A stretch of 64,000 nt of DNA from Polyporus tsugae (lineage: Eukaryota > Basidiomycota > Agaricomycetes > Polyporales > Polyporaceae), in assembly GCA_024305745.1 (NCBI GenBank), contig JAHRBS010000006.1, positions 870,501 through 934,500 of the forward strand. Direction: 5' to 3'. Both the position numbers and the translations under genes were made by a program. Under the pieces are notes generated by a model that searched no databases, had not been told where the DNA came from, and was given only the letters and a program-made list of their open reading frames with translations. The stretch's first letter is position 1. Every line of letters starts with the position of its first letter. This document shows, one piece after another, positions 12,327-23,832 of this stretch.

Positions 12327-13310
12327 ATGGCTCGTTCTTCAGCCCTCCTAGCCCTCACCGCTGCAGCGGTAACCGTTTCGGCCCAGTCTATCGGTATTTT
12401 CGAACACTCCCCATCCCGCTCCGCTTCAATCCAGTCGGCGTGCCCAACACCGATCTCCTCAATGTGGACCGGCGCGATGCTGTTCAAGGAACGCTTGTAG
12501 GCATCCAAGATGGTGTAGGCCCTGGCTACGAATGTGGCAGGAAATATGTCGCGGTCTACACAACGGCCGTCGTCGCTCAACCTGCGACCTGGCACCACCT
12601 TATCCTCGATACTGGCTATCCAACAATTTGATCGGTTCAGGCAGGAGCTACCTGAAGGCAGTCGCAGCGTTGACACCGGGGACAAGACAGTGAGTTTACT
12701 GCCGCCGACCTATCTCCTGCAGTGGCGCGACTAACTTTTGCACGGTCGGCGAAGCAAGAAGTTGGCCTGAAGTCGGTTACGGCTTGATCGTCTTCTTCGG
12801 AGACAGGCACAGCAATACCATGGCCACCGGCGACCTTGTTAGAGCGTTGGCGTTGGCGAGATGGTCTTCGGCTTTGATTTCGTCGACAACATCTGGACTC
12901 TGGACCGGATCTGTCAACACGACTCAAGATTACAGCCCCTCTGGTGGCCGTCCTGGACACGGTCTTTGCGGCGGGCTCAATTTGCGCGAAACTCTTCGAG
13001 GTCTCGTTTTGAGCCAGTGCGGCGAGAATCGTGCACCATCCGCGAGCTCGCGTTCGGTCGTGCCGATGACAGCAACAATGCCGGCAGCATCGCATACTCA
13101 ACTCTACATGTACTTGGTATCAACTCACGGCGGACCACACCTCCCCCTCTCATGAAGTACCTTTACACAACCCGACCCCCTCTGCTAGCTCAGTGCAGGT
13201 CGACGTCGACATCGACCAGTCAATCACTTACGGCTCTGCGGGCGCTACCGTCCTTGCCTCCGCCGCCGGTGTCGGCGACACCGGCCGGTCTCGTCTTCCT
13301 GGGCTATGGT
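12327..13310 (+). pseudogene. Secreted aspartic protease (polyporopepsin-like) pseudogene
   Basis: The ATG at 12327 begins a clear signal peptide (MARSSALLALTAAAVTVSA). Downstream, in shifting frames, are pieces typical of basidiomycete pepsin-like (A1) enzymes. These are a propeptide-like stretch (VGVPNTDLLNVDRRDA), the active-site region LILDTG at about 12610, a stretch resembling NGELTFGGADDSKYTGSIAY near 13040-13100, and IDQSITYGSAGATVLASAAG near 13215-13275. The last stretch normally leads to the second catalytic DTG, replaced here by GDTGRS. Frameshifts break every part and the C-terminus is missing. It lies between NOSIP-B and gene X copy B, where unit A has nothing equivalent, so it is specific to unit B. 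In life the enzyme would be a secreted acid endopeptidase. Confidence 0.65.
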
Positions 13311-13569
13311 AGGTCACCTAGCAAACCCCTTCAGAATCTTGATACACAAAACTAATGACTGGGACGCCAGCTCCGGTGCATCGACGCTTGGTACATAGGA
13401 CTATATCCAAATTAGCCCACCCCGAATCGAACTTCACGGTCTGGAAAATGACCCTGCAGCCAGCACGCGCGAAACAAGTACAGCACAATGCTAGAATTGG
13501 CTACATAACTTACAACGCACGAAGTCGCTGCGCGGGGAGCCCTACAGTACATATGCATTGGCAACCTCA

Positions 13570-14420
13570 CGTTTCCAACACGATGCCGATCGAGGTCCGT
13601 TGCCTCAGCGACGGTGACTGATATTTTCGATATGTACAGTAGCGTCCTGGACAAATCCTGGACATTAAATCTACAACCCGTCCTCTCCGCCATCTCCACC
13701 GGGATGTCGTTCTCCAGTGGTCCAGCCTGCGCCCTCCTCGCGACGCGCCTCCTTGCTCGACACTTGCTGCGCGCGCGGACCCGCCTGCCCACGTTCCGGC
13801 TCCCGGCCCGATTTCCACCTCGGCGAACGCGCGATGCGTGTCCGCAACACCCCGTGACGAGCAAGAGAATTCAACTAGTGGCGGCAGGTGCAGCGGGTCG
13901 TCAGGCGCACTACATAAACAGAGGCGTGACGAGGGTCTTATCTTCTGGATCTGCGACAGCCGCCACCGAGCAGCACAAGGACGAATCCTGCCGCTCGACG
14001 GCCGAGCGCGGGGGCTTGGACCGCCGCTACAGGTGGAGCGTAGCTAACCTCGCGTGAGCGCGAGTCCTGTCGGTCCCATTGCCCCCGCCTGCTTGTCGAA
14101 CGGACCACTCTGCCTCCGCGTTCAGATGGCGCTCTCCGTCGATGTGGCGGTTGGTATTGCTTGCGCGGAAGACGGCGCTGGGTCGACGTGGAGGCCTGGA
14201 TGTCTCAGCACTCTGGTGGCGGTGCGTTCGACCTCGCGCCAGCGGAGAAGCGTGCGGCGGCTTCGGTACGGAGGGGCGCGAGTGTGGACGGGTTTTAGGG
14301 GAAGGGGTAGCGGTGAGGGGAGCGGAGCGGATGTCCGAGAGGTGCGACGACGGGGCCCGGCTCGCGTGTTGGGTTGCGTTGGTTGTGGTTTAAATGGAGA
14401 TGATGGCGCCTGCGCGCGAA
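13570..14420 (-). pseudogene. Broken copy of gene X (copy B)
   Basis: The minus strand holds the decayed last exon of gene X: RTEAAARF, then the block matching WFDKQAWEAQWD, then GCCGHASRVRRGGNRAGSRNVGRR, matching the segment before the membrane helix. Stops and frame changes are frequent. The orientation relative to NOSIP-B is the same as in copy A and opposite to that of intact gene X relative to NOSIP-C. A (GAGAGG)n-type purine tract lies just beyond it at 14543-14570. Confidence 0.7.
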
Positions 14421-14918
14421 GAGGTCCCCAACTCGTGTGGAAGTAGAGTGTGCGGTTCGTGTTTCGTGCTGCGTCGCGCCCTTCTGCATCTACAGATCAG
14501 TCTCATCACCGTTTGCAGGATGAGTGGGATGATGGAGCGAGGGAGAGGGAGAGGGAGAGGGAGACGCGTACATTTCACTGTCCAGAGTCTGCCTAGCCGG
14601 AGAACGTCGAGATGGTGGACGTCACCGCCAGCCTGAGCTCACGCAACACACGGCTTTCCCCTGCGCCATTAGAAGCCCCCCTTCGCTACCGTTTTCTCGC
14701 AAATTCACCGCATATACACACCTTGCGAGCCACGGAGGTACAGCATCATGGCGAATGCCAAATTGCGTAGGCGTTGAACATGAGGCCGGCCGATCGTGGA
14801 GGAGCAGGGCGAAGATGTCGGCTTATTATCCAGGTCATGGGACGGTAGTAGACGACTCTAGAGTAATTCCATGTAAACTTTGTCCGAACTGCAAACCCCA
14901 AAAGACGCGACGATAAAT

Positions 14919-16748
14919 CTAGAAGAAACGGGTGGTATCAGGGTGAAACCCGTTCGCCTGGCGCATGACGACAACCCCGCCAGTCACGCTCGACCACTGA
15001 CAGAGTAGAGTAGAGGGCAAAGGGTCAGCAACGCGCCACGCAACGCCAAAGGAGGCAGAACCCACCCCGTTCCCGATGAACACCTGCGCCCGCTGGCCGA
15101 CAAGCATGTCCATCGCCTGCGCGACGTACTTCTGCTCCCAGTTGAGCACCGTGTCGCGGCTGCTCGAGACGCGCTTGAAGTGCCCCGTGTCCAGCAGCGC
15201 GCTCTTGAGCTCGTCGACCCACGGCACGGCACCGTTCGTCATGACGTACACGTTCTCGAGGCCCCGCGCGGACTCGGACCGCTGCACCTCGCGCACGCGC
15301 GCCACGATCTGCGCGACGGTCGGGAAGCAGCGGCGCCGGTACAGCGCAACGTTCTCCGGCGTTGTCTCGCCCCAGCCGCCTCCGTCGGGCACTTGGAAGG
15401 CTTCGAGGCCGGGGAGCGCGTTGAACGAGAGGAAGGTCGAGGAGAAATTTGCGAGGCGGTCGCAGTGGACCGCGTAGTCGCCGCGGCGGACGTGGAGGGC
15501 GAGGAGGCCCTTGATCATGGTGTAGCGCTCTGCGTTGGACGTGTACGGGAGCGTCGAGAGCGGGGGCTCGTAGACAGCCGTGGGCGCGAACACCTCACGG
15601 TTGTTGTCGAACGCGAGCTCGACGAGCGGCGACCACCGGAAGTGCGTGATGATCGGGGACGCGGCGAAGTCCGCCCAGACGTCATGCATCGCGTCTTTCT
15701 CGCCGAAGACGCTGGGAAAAGAGTCGTGGCGTCACGGTCGAGGTGGCGGCAGGTGCAGAGGAAGGGGACTCACATCCAGGTGTAGATCCCTCCGTCCTGC
15801 CCGCGCGCCACCTCCACACACTGGTCGTCGATTGTGCTCAGCTCCCGGACCCAGCCCTTGGTGATTGGGTCCACCATCGAGGACTCTATGTCCTTGTGCA
15901 CGTTTTCGCGGTCCAGCACGCGTTTGCGGCCGTCACATATTGTGTGGTAATATTGCTCCGCAATCGCAAGGGGTGCGTGCTGGCCCGCAGGGAAGGCCCC
16001 GCCAACAATGGGTCCTGCAATGCATGCGGGATGGGATGCTGATGGGTGACTGCGGCTGCGGCGCGAGAGAGGACTCACCCGCAATGAGCGCAGACAGCGG
16101 AACGCGGGAGGGAATCGGCTTCCCTGCATAGTCGGTGTAGTCTTGGTTGGAATTGGCATTCCACGTGTAGTTATAGAAGACGAACCTGGCACACAGCTCA
16201 TCACCATGCCACGGGAAGAGGAAACACAGCCCGGAGGAACTACCGGAGGATATCATAGAGACACGTACGCTCGATTTGACTTGTAAGAGAGATATGCGTT
16301 GAGCAAGATCTCCTGCATGACGTTACCCCATCCGAGCCCTGTATAATAGACGGACATGAAGATTAATAGACTTGTGTGAGGTATGTAAAGAACGACTGCA
16401 GATCGTACCCCAGGTGTGGCCCGAAACAAATAGGTATTTGGGTTCATCTTCATGTGTTATTGCATGCCAGTGGTGTTGTGGAAGACCGAGCTCGTACTGG
16501 TGGTACTGCGAATACAGCGGTGGGAGACGCATCTTAGGCCATCTTGAGGACTGACGTTCTCCAGGATTGAGGGTTTCCACGATGACCTCGCGGGAGTAGA
16601 GCATGCGAAGAAGCGTAAAGAGGACGAAACAGGTTAATATGCCGAATACGAGGAAGCGTCGCGCAATAAAGCGTAAGCAGAGCGCAGTCCTGTCAGTCTT
16701 CACCGGATACCAGTTGGCGTCCTGGAGGTTCATGGGGAGGATGGCCAT
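14919..16748 (-). CDS. O-fucosyltransferase-like glycosyltransferase, type II membrane protein
   Basis: Five exons join in frame to 516 aa: 16748-16409, 16338-16269, 16185-16079, 16014-15774 and 15711-14919, all GT-AG. The N-terminus has a short cytosolic stretch and one signal-anchor helix (about residues 32-52, FLVFGILTCFVLFTLLRML), as in Golgi glycosyltransferases. Family hallmarks follow: GLGWGNVMQEILLNAYLSYK in the donor-binding region, then LLALHVRRGDY, the basic-residue motif of GDP-fucose O-fucosyltransferase-like proteins. Near the C-terminus is an NWEQKYVAQAMDMLVG..FIGNGVGS block. The likely role is transfer of a sugar, possibly fucose, to protein or glycan in the secretory pathway; donor and acceptor are not known. 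All splice sites are canonical and the frame is open, so the gene looks functional. The track's upstream TTG is not the start; the ATG at 16748 is. Confidence 0.85.
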
Positions 16749-17234
16749 GGCGAAAGGGAGGGAGGATGACAATAGCGTTAGCTCATCAGTGTGGGTTTAG
16801 AAACTAGCTCTTGGGCGGGGGTTAAATTTGGTGTCAAACTCTGGCCAGCGGTTGTGTCGACTGAACCGAAGGGTGATATCAAATCTCCACTCTCCACGAA
16901 CCGTTTTGACCTAGTCCTTGTTAGTCCTCATCGCCCCCCTCACCCTTCCCACATTGAGAGCGGCGCCGAGCAGAGAACGGTGGTTGAGGAGACAACATCT
17001 GTGCAGAAGAGAGCTCTCTCGGTCTGTTCTTCCGGAGGGGTGAGCGTCACGCAGGCGGTTGTGCGCCAGATTCCCGTACTCGGCCGCCTGGACGACGCTC
17101 GCAAGCGTCTTTACAAATTCAAACGCGAGCTGATAGAAGGACCACGCAGCAAGTGTCCACCTCCGTGTGAGACCGCGGCCCAAAACCGGCGTGCAGATGG
17201 CCGTCGGTCCAGAAGTTTAGGAGGAACGCAGGAA
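16749..17234. other. Upstream region of the fucosyltransferase-like gene, no gene recognised
   Basis: Contains short frames only. The 5' region of the gene at 14.9-16.7 kb must lie here. Nothing else is supported. Confidence 0.4.
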
Positions 17235-18475
17235 CACATAGCAGACATCCGCGTGGGTGGCCAGACATATGTGGACTTCATGGTCTGAGATTGCTCGTAG
17301 CGACTCGAGGACTGGGTCGGATGAGATCTCATCCACGCCGGACCCTCTCTGCTGCACCGGAGTCGGTATCCTAGATTGGAGGGAGACAAGCAATGGAGAT
17401 CGCAGCGATGGGGGAACGCGCTCAGAGGAAGCATTGTCGTGGGGGAGCGTTCGGCGGACGTTAATCCAGCCGTAGAGGCTCCATGCTTGCTGAATCTTCC
17501 TAGCGTCTTTGCATAGCTGCTCGCCGGCAGGGCCCGGGAAAAGCAAGAATGGCACCTTGCGGCCACGGGCGCTTCTGGCGATCCATGGAATTGACGACAT
17601 CGCGCGATGTCAAACAGCCGCATGGTTGTGAACTGTCGTATATCCTTCAGACACGGCCAGGACGCGTCGTATATCGCAGGACGTACCCAAGATAACTAAG
17701 TTATTCCAGTACGTCTCAGCAACGGTTGCATATCTGTAAGATCCTTCATCGCCTGAGATTGGCGACAGGCTGAAGCGATGCAAGGAGCACTGGGCATCAT
17801 ATACTGCCGTCGAATGTAAGCAACGTCCATGATATAGGGCCACCTACGCACCGCTACCGATGACCATATGTTCCAACCATAGGAGTTGCGTTCGGAATTC
17901 GTGACGGCGCATGACGCTCGCCGAATCCAAGTTCTTCTGGTCGGGGTCTTCCAAAATGAAGATCGACTTATCGTATCCTGTGACCGGAAGGACTGTCTCC
18001 AATCCAACTTATGCAGGAGTATAGACATTAGAACTCACGAATTTGCAAGCCCCTTGAGAGCTGCGCAGGCATCCTGATTTCGGACTGCAGGGCAGCGTAC
18101 AGGCAACAGGCGCCGCACACGTAATCGATGTACATTGGTACATGGCATCGTGTTCCTGGATTGCGGAAGGTAAAGGGCCTCCGTCTACTGGGGTCACTAA
18201 GACGCGTATACGGGACGCCGTCAGTATGTACCTCACTGGAACGCCGACGCAGGAAAAGCAAAATGGCGGATCTCGAAGAAGGTCTCGGAATACGAGCTGC
18301 TTAAACCACAACACACACCTAGTCCATCCAGAACATGCTCCTCGCTGAACTGGGAACCCTGTCCGTTCAGGTATAGCGCGGTGGACGGCGTGTTACGATG
18401 ACGTTGTTGATGTTGAGTTCGCGATCCAGAGGGGAATGACGGGGAATGATACGGAGTACAGAGATAGCGATGCAA
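17235..18475 (-). repeat. Duplicated segment E, copy b (unidentified decayed gene)
   Basis: Second copy of the segment at 4180-5435, same strand, moderately diverged with several indels. Coding-like minus-strand stretches include VLESLRAISDHEVHI and FILEDPDQKNLDSASVMRR, the latter corresponding to FEDLVKKNLELITLMRG in copy a. Potential splice sites are present but I could not build an open gene. The protein family is not recognised. Confidence 0.6.
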
Positions 18476-19134
18476 AAGAGAAAAAGAGGGACATGATGAA
18501 AGACTTGGGACTTGTTTGATTGCTGCTGAGAGAGTGTCCGAGTCGCATAGAGGGAGTCGGGAGTCGGGAGTCAGGCGGACGGAGGTTCCAGTCGCTATAA
18601 GCGTCCTAAGGATGGATACGAGCGTCTATGACGGAGGGTCTCGTCCATCTCAAGTTGGAGCGTGATCACTATATACTGTATGCATTGTCAGTAATGTTTA
18701 TTCGACAACTTCGACAAGACGCTACGGTGATCACTGGCTCGATTATCTACTCCTCCCCTGGGCGAAAGCGCATACGACTCAAGTTGAGCAGACGGCGGGT
18801 GGAGAGCATGAGGCGGGACTCAGAGCGCGAGGTGCGGCGCGAGCGTCGACGTCGCGCGATAACGATAAGTATGGGGCAGCGGCGTACTGTAACTTCAAAG
18901 TCTTTTGTGAGGTGGCGACTCGACGGATGAATCGAGGACGTCTGGCTAACGTAGGTGTTGTGTTTGCAGCCACTTTGCCCGTTCCGATCCAGTTGTCGTG
19001 AACGATTCGAAGGATGAGTGAATGCGTTCAAATTCGAAGCGTACACTACACAAATGCGCGTAGTGAGAGCCGTAGACTGCGACCGTCGCTCTCGAACCAC
19101 CATGATCACCATATAGACATATCCACTCGGCCCG
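18476..19134. other. Gap with no recognised gene
   Basis: Short frames only. Purine-rich near 18530-18580. It holds the 3' region of the P450 gene and nothing else I can support. Confidence 0.4.
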
Positions 19135-21264
19135 TCACACAGACGTTTCTCGCCTCTTGAAGAGCACGCAACCATGCGGCGCGGGTATGACATGCAAGGA
19201 GAAATAGGCGTTTGGCGGGCGCACGCCGTCCCCGCCGAGCTTCAAGTCGTAGTTGAGGATGATATACGCCAGAATCGCCTTGAGCTCGTTCGCTGCGAAA
19301 TACCTCCCTGGGCTGGAGAACCAACAGTGCCACGGTCACCATCAGCTGGCATACGAGCGAAACGAAGGCGTGCGGAAGGGGAAGCGGAGCGGACGCACCA
19401 GGCGTGTTGACCGTGGCCGAAGGGGATGTACTCCGGGGAGGTGCTCGTAAACTGGTGCTTCAGGCTCTCGCCCTCGGCGCTCCGCATGCGCGCGTAGCGG
19501 AACGGATCGAACGTGTCCGCGTTCTCCAGGTAGGTGTCGTCGCGATGGAGCGGATACGCAGCTGCCCTCACCAGTGTCCCCTTGGGGATCAGTGTCCCGT
19601 CACCGAGTGTGGTGTCCTTCTCGGCCTGCCGAGCCATTGCGACTGGTAGATTGAATCAGGTGGCAGCGCAGTGAGATGACGCGTATACAAGAAGACCGGA
19701 GTACGCCCGGTTAGAACTTACGGAGGCTGATGCCATGGTAGCGGAGGGTTTCCCTCAGAATGCTGTCGAGCTTCCACATATTTCCCAGCGTTGTGGGCGT
19801 CCAGCCATCAGCTGAAACGCTCGCCTGTATCTCTTCCCTGAGGGGCTCGAGGAGATCGGGTTTCTCCGCGAGATGGTAGAGCACATGTGTAACATTCTGA
19901 AACAAATTGTGGGGTTGCAGGATACGCAACAAGCATATAGACGATGGTGCGTGTGGTAATGCTTACGTTTGATGATGTATGGATAGCGGCGAGGTTGGTG
20001 AGTAAGAGTCGTTGAGTGATAACGAAGAGCCCTTCGCCCTTCGGTACCGCTCTGTCTAAAATGTGTTGCAGCAGATCATTCTGTGGACTGTGGCTCAGAA
20101 AACGTCGTGCTCCTTGTCAGTTTTCACCCACCGGCTTGTCATTCCATCCTTCACCTAGCTCTGCCAGCGCTTCCATACGCTCCTCAACTATGGGCCGAAG
20201 GTAGCGTGCCGCACGATCGGTGTTATGCTTCACTTTCTTAGTGAATAGCGCAACGACGCTATATGCTCGTTAGCAAGGATTAGACCATAGCCATACTTGA
20301 TACTCACGGTTTGATGACTACGGGGAAAAGGCGAAGTATGGTAGCGCCCTTTATTAGGTCCACCGCAAAATTGACAGCAAGAGTGAGGTACTCTTCATTG
20401 CGACCTACACATCGCAGTAGATCAACCTAAAGATTCGAAGACATGTGGGATGTGCGCACACAAAGGCAGTCCAACAAAGGCTCTATTGCTGGCTTGCGCG
20501 ACAATTTTGTGCATCACCGGCATGACCTCTACACTGGTCCACTCTACCCAGTAATAACGTCAGCATCCGCGCCAGCAACCTGGGCAAAACCTCACCATTT
20601 TCCTTGGTTGGGATATAAGCTTGGACAGCAACAGCTAGCTCATCTAGAATGTCCGGAAGAACGTCCGGAACCGTTCGAGTGAGCTTCTCTTTCATGACGT
20701 CTATATGATACCCATCCGACTGGATCTGAGGGTGAATGAGGTACATTGACTGTATCTCCTACAGCGTGATCGGAGTATGGTCTAAGCCCTACATTTGTGA
20801 CAGGTCCCAGTCGGATGCACGCACCTCTTTGGCTCCCAGTGGAGCAGACAATTCATTGTCAGGACGCTTCCTGAGATCCTCTACCATGTTTCGCCCGGAG
20901 ACGACGACGAGCCAGCGATCGAGCATCGCGATCTTGAAGGCAGATTCCGGATACTAGGCAGCAGGGCATCAGGCGACATGAACAGCGACAGAGTGCGCTG
21001 GGGGGAACAGACGCGCCTTCCTGTAGCCTTCCTCGAGAATCTCCTTGGAGTTGCGCAGGGTCCGCAAAGCGCTAAGGTGAGACAAGCCTGGGAGGGAAGA
21101 GCCGCCGACAGTGGGAATGGCGTGTAGCTATGCTCAATACTCAGCAGATAGGATGAGTGGCGGCAAGCGTATCGCGCACTCACAGGATCGGTGTACCACT
21201 GCACGGCGTAGATGGCAACGACTGCGGCCACACACACAAGTGCGATTGCATTGGTGTCTTCCAT
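19135..21264 (-). CDS. Cytochrome P450 monooxygenase (multi-exon)
   Basis: The ATG at 21264 opens with a membrane anchor (MEDTNAIALVCVAAVVAIYAV). About nine exons follow with short introns. Landmarks in order are LSALRTLRNSKEILEEGYRK, AMLDRWLVVVSG, YHIDVMKEKLTRTVPDVL, NLAAIHTSSN (helix I region), LDSILRETLR (the ExxR helix K), FDPFRYARMRS, and the haem loop FGHGQHACPGRYFA. The haem-loop Cys codon is split by an intron at 19324-19402. The stop is at 19135. The order and the AANELKAILAYIILNYD tail are those of the large polypore CYP families that oxidise terpenoids and other hydrophobic compounds. The substrate cannot be inferred and no biosynthetic cluster is visible beside it. The intron after GYRK appears to begin GC rather than GT. 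Otherwise the gene looks intact. Confidence 0.82.
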
Positions 21265-21947
21265 CCTTGTTGAATGTCGACTTGAGGGCAGAAATGGATG
21301 TTGTTGGGGGTGAGAGGTGCGGGCAAGCGGCGAGTTTGAGCATATATATGTATGGTCGCGGCCGTGTGAGACTTCAGAGGCGCCGTGTCGAGGGATGGTA
21401 ACTATGCGGTTCGGGAGGCGGTCAGGGTACAGAGTGAGGCTACTTCTAGAAGATAAGTCAGCCTGCACGTCGGCATACGTGGTTACCTGCTCGAGCGCGG
21501 GGACTTTACTTCCAAGCACTAATCCTATGTCCGCTCCGGTTGGGTCTTCTGAGCCTGCATCGGTGGTGAGTCGATGACGCCACAAGTTGGATGATGGCAT
21601 GCCACTGGGCATTTACATAAGTATCCTAGATCGATGAGCGGGAAAGAATGCAAATGCAGCAACGGATCGTACTTAATTGTTTGCGGAGGAGAGCATCGGT
21701 GACTCGGTGACTGATAGTTGCTGGGCGAGATGAACTTGGAGGCCTTTGCCGAAATCAGCGACAGCACCAAAAATCCAACGTTGACGTTTGTGTGGGTAAA
21801 TACGAAAAGCTCTGCTCCGACGATGATGAATCTATGATGGCCAAGTCGATGAGGTGAGACACCACGTTCATCTTTCCCTAAGCGGATTGCCTTAGCCTGC
21901 CGCGATAGAGGCCAAGCACTCTGAACACGATGTTTTGGAGCTTTCTA

Positions 21948-22805
21948 CACTGCCAGACAGGGAGCGGTGGAATTCCAGTGGCAGCGGTGACTGTGGAAAT
22001 CCAGAGAAATTCCAGTGGATACCAGTGGCGAACAAGATCACTGGAATTCCACAAACCAGATGAGTCATGAGATGTACGTCAGCCCCTGGGGCACATTGGG
22101 CGGTCCAGCTCACGGTTCATATTCACGGCAAAAACCTTCAATGGTGTTCGAACTTCATACATCGTTGAAGTGTAGCGTAAACAGAATATATTCCATGTAT
22201 TCATTTGATCACTGGGAATATTGCCAATCTCCAGAAACTAGATATCCAAGCACATCAACTGTAACGTTAACGTCGCAGCGCTGTCGCTGACCATCGTAAT
22301 CTACGATGAGGCTTCAAGACAGGAATTACAGGGATACCATTTAAGGATAGGGGTTTGCATACATATCGCCGACGAAGCATACAGCGGGGCTTGGAGAGAG
22401 GGAAATGCCCAGTCATCAGTCGCACCTGAATCGCCTGCACCAAACGGATCAGCGTTGATCGCGATGTTGGAAGGTGTGAAATGCTTCTGCCCATTGTTGG
22501 GCTTCCGATGTGTCGCGGGGAAAGAGGATGGAAAGGGGGAGCAGAGGAGAGAAGGCGGGGGCGAAAGAGAGAAGAGCGGGAGCACAACCAGGGACTTGAC
22601 GACCGAAAAATCTTCCAAGTCGGGTATCATGTGACTATCCTGCATATGGAATCGAGCGACAAACGCTCGTTCTGTGGAACCCCACAAGACATTCCACTGG
22701 CATTCCACAGGTTTTGTTGACCACTGGTATTCCACTGGTCCCGCCACTGGATCTCCACAGTTTCATCAATCCCACTGGATTTCCACAGAATCCTGTCTGG
22801 CAGTG
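21948..22805. mobile_element. CACTG-ended DNA transposon, non-autonomous (CACTA-like)
   Basis: The element begins CACTGCCAGACAGG and ends with the matching inverted copy CCTGTCTGGCAGTG-type terminus (13 bp perfect: CTGTCTGGCAGTG at 22793-22805). It is flanked on both sides by TA (21946-21947 and 22806-22807). Inside both ends are many short, oppositely oriented subterminal repeats of the type TGGAAATCCAGTGG / GTGGAATTCCAGTGG. CACT(A/G) termini plus dense subterminal repeats are the hallmark of the CACTA (EnSpm/CMC) superfamily. A 2-bp TA duplication would also fit Tc1/mariner, so the superfamily is not certain. The 858-bp interior has one minus-strand frame of ~148 codons with no transposase motif, so the element would have to move in trans. 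Confidence 0.85.
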
Positions 22806-22807
22806 TA

Positions 22808-23832
22808 ATTGACGACGGGGAGGCGCGCGGTAATTTGCGAATGGATCCCGAGCTCTCTTGAGCGACAATCGTCAAAGGAGTGATGGATGCATGAATTGGG
22901 TGGGCATAATAACTGAGATCTAGAGCAGGGCATGACGTAGGACATATCCTGGGCCCCTCCTCTCGATCGATGGGCGAATGGTATTGGACTACAGGGTCGG
23001 AGAAGGGAAGCCTTATGTACATAAAGGAGTTGAACTTACCTGCAACGGGGTACATAAGTATGTAGCACACACCTAATCCGGCAATCGTACTCCGTTCAGA
23101 CCTGTGCGGGAGTCGCATGCTCCGAGGAGGGCTCCGAGTAGTGGTGAGGACTTTCACTTGCCGTAGTCGTTGTACTGTGTGGGAGGACGGATGTGGGGTT
23201 GAACGAGTCGAGCGATGAGAGGAAGACAATCGTCGGACGAGTCGGAGGGACCCCCGGTCACCGCGCGCCCTGAGCCCCCTTCCACCGGTAACGACCAGCG
23301 GCGACGGCCTGCTCTCAGCCTTCTGTTCACGCAGGCCTTGCTCTACTCGGACTCTCTCACTCACGGCGACTTCAGGCTCTCGGAAGACTCACGCACTCGG
23401 TTCGCTTGTCAATGAAGTTCTCAGTGAAGGGACCCTACTTACCTCATAGCCCAGAATCCAAAATAAGTAATCTTTACGTTTCTTGCGAGCAGTCCTGCGC
23501 ACGTTCGTCCTACTTTCAAAGCCTGCCAGTGAAGACAGTATTAATGGGAGATACGAGCCTACAGGTCTACGAAAGCTGAATCTAGAGTCTACGCTCTGTC
23601 CGTGCGAGTGAACTGCGTCACCGGCCGTTTAACCTCCTCATCAGCTGCTCCACTGCATGCACTTCAGTATCTCCTACGCCTCGTGAGAGTAACGCCGCAG
23701 GTTCATCGACCATAAGTAGTCGAGTGGGTACGGCCGACGTCGACCTTGCCCGAGGCCTCCATCGTCGCCAGTCTCCTCCCCGCCATTAATCATGCTTGTC
23801 CAGGAAGTCCCGACCATCGCACGCGACATCGG
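22808..23832. other. Gap with no recognised gene
   Basis: Lies between the transposon and the HET2 3' end. Long minus-strand frame at 23364-22627 is low-complexity and runs into the transposon, so it is not taken as a gene. Confidence 0.4.

Noticed and set aside
22301..22747. 148-codon minus-strand frame inside the CACTG element as a transposase
   Set aside because: No DDE-like spacing or known motif; starts in the subterminal repeats.
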